Positions 23,370 to 32,483 of a stretch of 64,000 nucleotides of DNA are shown here, piece by piece. Location of the stretch: contig BSYQ01000006.1 in NCBI GenBank assembly GCA_030272585.1, forward strand, positions 4,055,001-4,119,000, written 5' to 3'. Below the pieces are notes generated by a model. That model was not told the DNA's origin and ran no database searches. It saw only the letters and a list, made by a program, of their open reading frames with translations. Both the position numbers and the translations under genes were made by a program. The stretch comes from Bryopsis sp. KO-2023. Taxonomy: Eukaryota > Chlorophyta > Ulvophyceae > Bryopsidales > Bryopsidaceae. The first letter of the stretch is position 1. Every line of letters starts with the position of its first letter.

Positions 23370-25983
23370 CCTTCCGCAGCGAAACGAGCCCAGTGGCGAA
23401 CGAAGATCGAATCTTTTTGAATGGTCGCGGACGGGTTTTTTGAACGTAAGTAGCAGATCCTTTTAATTTGGGATGAAATCCGCCTAAGAGCCCAATGTAT
23501 TGCGAGCAATACATCGATGCAATTGATGTTTGTTTGTTTGTTTTTGTATTGCGAGCATCCCAGAACAATCAAAGATTTTATTTTATTTCATTTTCCCAGA
23601 ATTGCTGGAAACATAACACATGCTGCATTGACAGATGCCAATCTTTCAGATTCGGGTCATGTGAGTATAAAACTATTTCTTGAGGTGGGATATTTACATG
23701 GTGGTTATTTACATGTTGGAGTATTAAAGAATATATACCATCTCTTGGTGGCGTAGTTGCATGGGCAGGTGTCAGTGATTCCAACCACGACAATGGGCTG
23801 CAGGCGACCTACTTAAGCAAACCAGGCCACCCTTTCTACAGCTGATCTACAGCTGTGCGTCCACAGATCGGTTTCTTCACTGATACCAGCCGCCACCAAC
23901 TGACGCCTCCAGATCGCAGGACCCTCCTCCGCACGCCTCTGATTCCTGATCAATCCCTGCTCTCGTTTGCGGGTGGCTGCATTTTCAAGCCACAGATCAC
24001 GTGATCAAGGCGTCACATCCGTTTCATAACAAAGGGCAAAGAATTGTAAGATATCTATTTTTGTCCAGAATTTCAGGAGTCCCCACGGGCAAATATTGAC
24101 CAAATTTTGCATAAAAACAAGACAAAACACAAACACAAGCAGCTATTTCATGATAAGCATAAATTTAAAACGACCTGATCATTTGCATCAGCTCAGTTGT
24201 GTGTATCCTCTCCAAACCATTTGAGATGTCCTTGACCACATATGAATTCTAATCATCATCACAGAAGCTCATTTTTTTTTAGGGTGGCAAATCTAGAAAA
24301 GAAAGCCAAGGCTCATCCGAGTGGATGGTGTTGTCAGCACGGTGCATCAAAAAACAGATGCATCCACTCTTGACAAGTGAGATCACAAAAACATCATGGC
24401 CTCTAGACCGTTCGCCAAAAGAAACGATCCACATAACCCCCTTCCCCTCATTCTGTGTTGAAACAGCAGGTGGTGGTGAAAAGTCATGGATTTTTTTTTT
24501 TTTTGCTCCAGTTTTTTTGTATTTGCATCAACGAGTCCAATCTCGAGCTAATATTGTTGTTGCTATTCGTAAATCCAGCCTCCAAAATGCAACCGATGGA
24601 GGACCACTGGAGCTCAGTCCAGATCGCTGACTGACGGTGGCTGTTAAAAAAGGTCAGCTTTGACCCCAGTGTTTGTTTCATCATGGAGGAAAAAGAAAAA
24701 GAATCAATCTCGGGACTGGAGGTGGTGAGTCAAAGGGATGTGCGGTTTCCGTGGTTTGCAGAGTAAAAAACTGCAGCTCTATTACTGTTTCGTTTTTTTT
24801 TTGACGTCCATGCTCCTTGGCTTTTTCCAACTTGTTCTGAACACAAAGATTTTTGCAAAGAGGAAAAACACCCATTCTGTGTCCAGTTATCTTTCGAACT
24901 TCGAGTGATTTATGAGATTCCAACAAATTATTAAGTGGTTTTTGAATGTGGTGCTCGTTTTTGTAAAAGCAATTTTCAGTATTTGCATCATTCATTGGTG
25001 TCACGAGGCCAAGGGGTGTCTGACTGACTCTGGGACATTTTCTTTCATCCCCTTGATGAGGATATAGCCCCCTCACCCATATATCGATGAACTGACAGAA
25101 ATCTGAGAAGGAAAAAAATATAATCACAACATCCATGCCACAAAAACCCAACAAGATACTGCAAACAAAGAAAATAAAAAAATCAACCCTTCCCCATTGT
25201 TTTCTCCATTTTAAGCCTCTTTTTTGGGCGATTTTGGATTAGATTTCGGAGGGAGGCGAAAAAAAAAAAAAAACGCAAGCGAAGGCGGGGCGAAAAGCGG
25301 CCCCGTAGAGTCCAAACACGTGTTGTCCAAACAACAATCACGAAATGGTTTCGCCAGAAACTCAGCCCCGTAGTAGTGCACAGCTGTGCGCAAGGAGAGG
25401 AGTTGTCTCCTTACAGAGAGAGCTGGAGGTTAAACCGTGTTTCAGAAACTTTCTTTCACGTGGAAAGCGACGTTGGGGCATCCTTCTCCTCTCACCCCGC
25501 CTTCTGCCCGAGCAAGTCGTCGCACAGAAAGTCGACACCACGGATCCACAAGCCGTCGCCTTCCCGTTATCAAACGCTTTAGAACAGTAGTGTTTTTATT
25601 TAAATTAAATTAACACGAAGGGGAAGCAGAGCGCCGTTCTCGAAGCTGAGATAAATGAACCTCAGCGTCGCCGTCGTCGAGCGAACCCTCCCTGCAACCA
25701 GCAGGCTTTGTTTCCACCAAAGCGTCTACTGCTCTTTAACCGTATCCGCCATTGATATCCACCATTTCGACGGCGACACGCTCGATGGTGGCTTCCGCAT
25801 CCACGACCGGAGGGTTTTTCGGCTGTGGTCTCTCCACCCCTGCGGCGGTGGTTTTTTTACTCCCACCCCAGTGGTCAAACAACGGGAGTGCTTTTCGAAA
25901 GCACCCAAAGTCGTCCCCAAAGGCCTTGGTCCGTCACATCAAGCGTTTGCGCGAAGTGTGCAGGTGTGAGTGGGTATACAGTG
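23370..25983. other. Gene-poor region without supported genes
   Basis: 2.6 kb upstream of the dioxygenase. Translations on both strands give only short frames with no family match or consistent splice signals. At about 23690-23750 a short motif around TATTTACATGGTGG and CCATCTCTTGGTGG occurs; a close relative is seen again at about 34670-34700, so a low-copy dispersed repeat may be present. The first ~250 bases probably include the dioxygenase promoter. Confidence 0.5.
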
Positions 25984-26840
25984 GGTATTCACCAAGTCGT
26001 GTATAGGATACCAATACCCACTGTATATTACATTCACCTCAGTCCTCCCTTAAGTAACCATTCACGTGAGAACCGTACCGCCAACCAATAATACCCAACT
26101 GCCGGTCTGACTCACTACAGTATTTCCCCCCAAGGTTGGATCGCGTCCTCGCGTCCTACAAACTTATCCACACCCAATTCTATATCAACAAAGAAACACC
26201 AACAAAGCCACGATCAATCCCTCGTTCGACCCAAAACCTTGGCAACACTGTCGAAAATCACTCTCACATTCCACAAATCTCTGCACAAAATGGTCTCCAG
26301 CTCTTCCTTCGCTTCATGGTCGTACTGCCGTGGTTCACGCTGCACCGCCACCGTCGTGTCGAAAACCCCTCCCTGGGCTCACCGCGCTCGTCGTGCCAGC
26401 GCCACCGTACTCGCCACCATCCCTCGCTCCTCGGAACTCTCTGTAGACATCATTAATAATAATTGCGGAATCCATCATCTCCGTTGACCTTTCTGCTTCG
26501 AACTCGACGCCTGTAGACGGGGTCACTGAAGCCGCGCCAACACACGCCAGCGTCCATTCGCAGCTCTCTCTGTGGTCCTGAGGTAACCTCCCTCACCCAC
26601 TCTGTCTTTCACGCCGCTTATATCACAACCGTTCCTTCCCCCTGACTCTGGTTGGCTCCTTTCGGACCACGACTCCCCTTCTTGGCCACCAAACTGTGAA
26701 GGGGTATTCACCAAGTCGTGTATAGGATACCAATACCAAGAGATATTACATTCACCTCAGTCCTCCCTTAAGTAACCATTCACGTGAGAACCGTACCGCC
26801 AACCAATAATACCCAACTGCCGGTCTGACTCACTACAGCA
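25984..26840 (-). mobile_element. Small LTR-type element without coding genes (TRIM-like), fossil
   Basis: Two closely similar direct repeats of about 137 bp (about 25984-26120 and 26703-26840) flank a 580-bp interior. Read on the minus strand each repeat starts TGTAGTGAGTC. A purine-rich tract (GGGGGGAAA) sits immediately inside the downstream copy, where LTR elements have their polypurine tract. A 63-codon frame runs out of the upstream repeat into the interior, but nothing resembling integrase, reverse transcriptase or capsid is present. Size and layout fit terminal-repeat retrotransposons in miniature, which are non-autonomous. The repeats are still very alike, so the insertion looks fairly young. 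I did not find a convincing target-site duplication. The family cannot be named. Confidence 0.6.
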
Positions 26841-27259
26841 GGAGGAAATAAATTCGAAAGGATGTGACAAGCGTCATTTCGTGACTCAACACTCCGACAA
26901 AATCACAGAATCGCTGGATTTCCTCGATCATCCGTGTGATCGCTGATCCGTTGATCCGCGCTTTCACGTTTCATCTCGTTTCAAGTTCAATTCGTTTCAA
27001 AAGTTCAATTCTCGCACACGTTTTGTCAAGTTTGTTCGAAAACTTTGGTTCCTCTTCAAAGCTCATTGTCGTTGGTTGAAAAGTTTCGGTTTGAAATGAA
27101 GTTCCTCGGTTCGGTTCGGGTTTGGTTCGGTTCGGTTCTCTCTTTAAAAAAAAAATAATAAAAAATTGAAAAGATTGAAAAAAAAGGAGTGGACCTTTGT
27201 CCGCGCCAAAAAAAAAAGTTTAGGAAAAAAAAAAAGAAAAAGAGTGCTTGGAACTCAAA

Positions 27260-27576
27260 GGCTCTAGGAAGCCTATTTAGGGAGAAAAAAATCCTACATG
27301 GGAGACTCAAAGTGGTGGATAAATTGTTTGGAAAGGAGATACCCTAAGGTACTCGGTTTCTTTTATAACTTTCTTTTCCGAGTAATAAATATAAAAAGTA
27401 AAAAATCCTCGTAAAACGAGTGGTCGGTTTTTTTTTTTATGCTTTTGTTTTCCGACCCATCAAAAAAAAAAAAAAAAAGACGGGCTCTAGGAAGCCCGTC
27501 TTAAGAAAAATCGTGCATGGGGGACTCAAAGTGGTGGACCAATTGATTGGAAAAGGAGATACCCAAATGTACTCGC
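27260..27576 (+). repeat. Direct repeat pair of about 95 bp
   Basis: The stretch 27260-27357, which begins GCTCTAGGAAGCC and ends in GGAGATACCC plus TACTCG, recurs in diverged form at 27484-27576. The start-to-start spacing is about 224 bases. Both copies include GACTCAAAGTGGTGGA. Possibly part of a larger local satellite that also gave rise to the adjacent tandem repeat. No coding potential is seen. Confidence 0.75.
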
Positions 27577-27579
27577 TCT

Positions 27580-27902
27580 TTGATGTTGCCGCCTTGTTTT
27601 GGGAAGAAACCGCAAACGACTTGAATTGCCTTGAAAACTCGACTAGCGCCTTTTGCACGCGAGAGATGCAAAGATGTATGTTTCATGGATTCCTTGGATC
27701 CCTTTGTTGTTGCCGCTCTGTTGAAACCGAAACCGAATCGAACTGCCCGAAAAACTCGACCTAGCGCATTTTGCACGCGAGAGATGCATTATTTTTCATG
27801 GATTCCTTGGATCCCTTTGTTGTTGCCGCTCTGTTGAAACCGAAAACGAATCGAACTGCCCGAAAAACTCGACCCAGCGCATTTTGCACGCGAGAGATGC
27901 AA
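27580..27902 (+). repeat. Tandem repeat, unit 113-118 bp, about three copies
   Basis: The anchor TTTTGCACGCGAGAGATGC occurs at 27651, 27769 and 27882. The last two full units are nearly identical and contain ATGGATTCCTTGGATCCC. A more diverged unit precedes them from about 27580. Frames across it give repetitive peptides but no recognised protein. It lies in the gene-poor block next to the LTR-type element. Confidence 0.85.
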
Positions 27903-28304
27903 TACATATTTTTCACAGTTAAAAATCAGATTGTATTTCAAACCAGTTCAGTGCAGATATTTCCCCAACACTTGGCAAAGCCACAGAATGGCTGTCACAA
28001 AAGTTGATCACCTCATGGTCAAACTTTCACCAGGTACAGGTCTTTACATACACAAACCCCCTCTCTGTCAACCCATGCTACCATCCCCAAAGTCCATTCA
28101 ATACAACATGTGCTATTAATCCTCTAAACCTCACAAAACATCTCAACGCTCAACCACAGTCCAATTGCTTGCACTCGCTATTCAAAAACAAAAGACGATT
28201 AAGGAAAGATATAGTCCACAGACAGAAAATCGAAAGAAAAAAAAGACTGGCAGTTTCATGAGGGGTCCAAACCTAAACAGGAACCACCAGCCTGTACTCT
28301 GATG
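27903..28304. other. Short spacer with no gene seen
   Basis: About 400 bases between the tandem repeat and the exportin-T stop codon. No splice-supported exon. It presumably contains the 3' UTR of the exportin-T copy if that copy is transcribed. Confidence 0.5.
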
Positions 28305-28579
28305 CTACCGAGAAAGTCTCATTAGCGCTGCCTTCATGAAATTTTTCGTTTCCTTCGGATCTGCCACCTGAATCCTGTTCACCAGCTCTGTTTGAAATTC
28401 CGGGGGAAGACCCATTTTCGGAAACACTGTCCCGTTCAAATGCACCAGAAACTCATAGCCACATTTGTCACGAATCAATTTCAGCATCACTATGGGAAGA
28501 ACCGCTCTGTGCGGGGTAGAAAAATCACGTTCGATTTCCGCCGAAAACTGAAGTCGCGAAAATCGACGCGACAGAGAGA

Positions 28580-28622
28580 GGGAATGGTAGGAAACACCTG
28601 GGTTCGACTCCCAGGCATTCCC
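28580..28622 (+). other. Mini tRNA-like hairpin with B box (tRNA relic)
   Basis: GGGAATG (28580-28586) pairs perfectly with CATTCCC (28616-28622) as an acceptor-like stem. Between them CTGGG/CCCAG closes the loop TTCGACT as a T-arm. GGTTCGACTCC at 28601-28611 matches the Pol III B-box consensus GGTTCGANTCC exactly. The D-arm, anticodon arm and A box are absent, so this is not a working tRNA. It may be a deleted tRNA gene or the head of a tRNA-derived SINE. Confidence 0.55.
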
Positions 28623-30302
28623 GTCACGATCTGGGGCGGAAAAACGGAGTCGCTGGCGAAGTCGTCAGCGACGGACGAAATGGCGAAACTCTACCCCGCA
28701 CAGTGAACCCCGCACAGGACAGTAACCCCGTACAGGACTCTGTGCGGGGTTAGTATCCTGTGCGGCGTAGGGTTGACGTCACCGAATCGCGAAATGCGGT
28801 GGATGGTGTGATCTGTCACACTCGTTTGGAATGCCAGTTCGCAGATCTCAATTGCGTGCTGGAGTCGAACGAAAATGGCCAGGGGAGGGAGCACTCGATC
28901 GAGTCCCTCGCGAGGTACTCGCGGACCTCCCATAGGCTGAGAGCCATGCGGTCGACGGAGGATTGCTGCCATGCGTGGTCCAAGCGTCAGAACGAGATCT
29001 TTGGAGGTCGGTTGGTGAAAAGAGGTCATGGACGACGCCTGCGTACTCGGCAATCCTCCAGTGAGCCACGCTTTCGACGCATCCCCAAGCACGGCCTCGG
29101 GCTCTGCTTCGAGCAGCGCCGCGAGATTCTTACACGAGCGACGCATCGCGCAACGCAGCTCCCCTGGGTTTTCCCACCAGTTCAAGGAGAGCCGAAGGTT
29201 TGTTTTTTTTCAACTGCTGTGTCCTGCGTGTATTTCACATCGGCACTTTACTTTTTTGAAGGACTACGCCCCAGTATTTTTTTGTTGTGTTTTTTACTTT
29301 AGCAAAAATTGGACAAAAAGGAGGCTTCAAGATATTGCCACCTTATGAATGTTAGTTGAATTTCTGAGCCAGCCTATAACGCATTTCAGTGCCACCTGCT
29401 TGCAATCTTGTTGATCCTGCCCCTGCTTGTTGAAGGTTGGAAATCCTAGCTCCTACCTTGTCACACCCCTCCCCCCCCCCAAAAAAAAAAAAAAAGAAAA
29501 AGAAAAAGGGAAAGGAAAATAAAACAAGTCTGTGTTCGAGGTTTGCACCTGTGCATTGTACACTTTCTTGAAAAAGTGAAAAAAAAACCCACAACAGGAT
29601 GCTGGTCCATCGAATTCTTGCTTTCTCCAATCATGTTGATTTGCTGTCCAAATAGATTCTTGCAAAGGTAAAATCAGTTCGCTGGATTGATGGATGGACA
29701 ACGAATCAAAGGATCGACTTCAAAAATGGATGGCTTCCCATGACTCCACAGAGAAAACCCCCAGCTTTTCTTGGTTATGTTTTCAGGGGCTGGAGAATCC
29801 CAGAGGGCTCTTTGCGCTTCAAATTCTGACCTGTGCAGCTTATCTAAACGCGCTTTGCTGCAAGTTACTCCCGGAACCAGGAAGCCAAGGAAGGGGAAAA
29901 TTTAACCCTCAACAACGAAGGCAACATCCAGGCGATCGCCACCATTGACAGAATCCCCTTCAGAAGAAGAAGACGATCTCAAACCTTAAGAGGAAGAGGG
30001 CTCGGGGCCGGACTGGGTGGTGCTCGTTGCAATCACAGATGAAATCGAACCTCCTGAAGACGCTGCTGCCATTATCGCAACACCACCAGGAACGCTGCCC
30101 TCACCAACGCAAGGCCGACCGGCCGGCAGTAGTGGGTAGGACTGCACTGGATTTTTTTGCATTTTGTGAAGGTCTGTAGCACTCCTGCTAGTACTACTCA
30201 TGAGCTCAACAGTCGCCACCAAATCCATTTCCTTCAGAAAGTTCCCACCCCATTCAATTTGTTGATTGTGTTTAGGGGGAAATCTTGAGAGGGGTGCAGT
30301 GT

Positions 30303-31642
30303 TTCGAACTGTAGATGAGGTGTGACTGTATGGAGTGGCGAATGGGACACGAAACTTCAGACGACCCCTCGTCGCTACTCAGATCTGGCCATGTTGTGGT
30401 GCTGTTCAGTGGAGGGCTCAACACCACACTGTTGCCTGCTCTGCTGCATTTGTGCCTGCCATCGGATGCTCCTATTGATCTTGTGAACGTTTCATTTACC
30501 AAAGAGACATCGCCAGATTGAGTGGGGAGCATCGAATCAGTCAGGGAACTCAGGCAATGGGCCCCTGATAGGCTGTGGCGGCTTGTTGAGGTTGATTCTT
30601 CCCTTGATGAGGTGGATGGTCTCAGGTGACACATCTATTCTTTTTCCAATTCATGAAGGATCATCGTGGGGTTAACAGCCGTCTAATAGTTTTTGGCCTG
30701 ATCAACAGATCAGACCTTCTGGCCCTACTGCACCCGTGCTCGTCGATTTTGGACCCGAATGTTGGTGCCCCTCAGTGGTTGGCAGCAAGAGATACACTCA
30801 ACATGATTTCTGACCCACTGGACAGCTCAGATGAAGTTGTTGTGGAGGCTGTTCGATACATGGTGCGGAGTTCACATCGTCGGCTCCTGTGGTTTTGACA
30901 GGGCATGGTGCCGCCGATCAGTGCTGTGGATATGCTCGCCATAAGTCAAGGTCTGTTGCTCCATCCTCACTGACAGCATTCCAACGCAAAGATTCGTCTG
31001 GGATCCAATTCCATGCTAGAGAAACAATGAGACGAACAGAGAAACCTGTGGAAACATGTAAGTCTTGCGCGATGCCGCCCAAAACATGAGGGTTTAACGA
31101 ACAGTTGCAATGCCCGATGTCAGGTGTCGGGAGGGTGCCTTGCACAGGTTGAGAAGCGAAGTTCAGATGGAGCTCCGTCGGTTATGGAAGACAAATTTGG
31201 GGCGAGATGATCGTGTTGTGTCTGATCACTGCCGAGAGGCCAGATTTCCTTTCCGAGACGAGGAGGTTGCGGTCCTATTTGCACATCTTCCGTTGTAGGT
31301 CAGAACCTGACGCTGTAAAGAGCAGTACTGTGTGCTTCAACCTTTACAGGCAAAGGCGACAAAATGGTGGTGAGGGAATATTTGAGGAGTCTTGAAGTCT
31401 TGGAGAGTGCGGCCTCCAGGAAGAAGTGCGCAATCCAGTTCGGCAGCAGGGTCAGCAAACTATCTAATTGTCGCTATTTCAGCAGCAGCCAGGCAGCCAA
31501 CAAAACAAGTGCAGGCTGTGTGGATCTCACAGATGTCCATGGGTTTGGGTTTGGGTTTACACGATGGTTTTGGTACAGGTTATGGTCGTGTGTTTTTGAC
31601 AACAAAAGTTTGGGAGATGTACAGATGCTGGGGATTTTGTAA
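30303..31642 (+). CDS. ASNSD1-like asparagine-synthetase-domain protein, partial or decaying
   Basis: C-terminal (asparagine synthase-like) domain of the ASNSD1 family, lying on the plus strand inside the exportin-T insert. Segments match in order: VVVLFSGGLNT and APIDLVNVSF (about 30395-30500), LRQWAPDRLWRLVEVDSSLD (about 30550-30610), ILDPNVGAPQWLAARD (about 30750), VVLTGHGAADQCCGYARHKS (about 30890-30950), NLGRDDRVVSDHCREARFPF (about 31190-31250) and KKCAIQFGSRVSKLS (about 31425-31470). A phase-2 intron (about 30952-31122) is well supported. The N-terminal glutaminase domain is not seen. The PP-loop reads SGGLNT instead of SGGxDS. The frame shifts between YMVRSS and PVVLTG, so the gene may be nonfunctional. 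A stop in HLPL is avoided only by assuming a 25-nt intron. Confidence 0.6.
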
Positions 31643-31789
31643 CATGAAAACACACATTTCACATGATTGAGATAGCATTGGTTATGTGCGGGGTGTTTAA
31701 AAACCACCGCACATGCACCGATCTGCCCCGCACAAACCGGAAATAAAGCCGCACTGCTCATCAACTAACAACCCCGCACACAGCCTCAC

Positions 31790-32230
31790 CAGCCCCGCAT
31801 GGCTCTGCGATGATATGACCCGAATACTGCGAGGTATGGGAGACCCCGCACAAAGCCTCACCAACCCCGCACGGCTCTGTGCGATGTTATGACCCGATTA
31901 CTGCGAGGTATGGGAGACCCCGCACAAAGCCTCACCAACCCCGCACAGCGCTGTGCGATGTTATGACCCGGTTACTGCGAGGTGCGAGGGACCCCGCACA
32001 AAGCCAAACCAAACCCGCACACATCCACCACACCAACCCCGCACGGCTCTGTGCGATGTTATGACCCGATTACTGCGAGGTCTGAGAGACCTCGCACAAA
32101 GCCAAACCAAACCCGCACAGCGCTGTGCGATGTTATGACCCGGTTACTGCGAGGTGCGAGGGACCCCGCACAAAGCCACAACCACCCCGCACGGCTCTGT
32201 GCGAAGTTTTGAGCCGATTACTGCGGGGTA
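31790..32230 (+). repeat. Six tandem units of a CCCCGCAC hairpin repeat
   Basis: Units of mostly 73-74 bp (one about 97 bp) share TATGACCCGATTACTGCGAGG followed by CCCCGCACA and a GGCTCTGTGCG partner. The anchor occurs near 31814, 31887, 31961, 32058, 32132 and, diverged, 32205. Each unit can fold through CCGCAC...GTGCG pairing. They lie at the right-hand end of the exportin-T insert. Confidence 0.85.
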
Positions 32231-32483
32231 CAGTGAACCTCGCACAGAGGTTGACGTCTTTGTCGCCACCCTACCCCGCACAGGATCTGCGACTCAGCCC
32301 CGCACAGGCACCTCGCACATACACGCTGGAACCCCGCACGCTGTGCGGGGTTTATATTCCCCTGTGCGGGGTAGGGTGGCGACAAAGACGTCAACCTCTG
32401 TGCGAGGTTCACTGTACCCCGCAGTAATCGGCTCAAAACTTCGCACAGAGCCGTGCGGGGTGGTTGTGGCTTTGTGCGGGGCA
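32162..32483. repeat. Large inverted repeat, arms about 123 bp
   Basis: The arm 32162-32284 is repeated as its reverse complement at 32361-32483. Both strands therefore encode the same frame, with RLLRGTVNLAQRLTSLSPPY readable in each direction. The loop of about 76 bases is itself rich in CCCCGCAC/GTGCGGGG pairs. The left arm overlaps the last tandem unit. As RNA or single-stranded DNA it would form a very stable hairpin. Confidence 0.9.

Noticed and set aside
28691-29302. Overlapping ORFs of 164 (-) and 180 (+) codons inside the exportin-T insert
   Set aside because: Neither matches a known family. They overlap each other on opposite strands, and part of the minus frame is made of the CCCCGCAC repeat.
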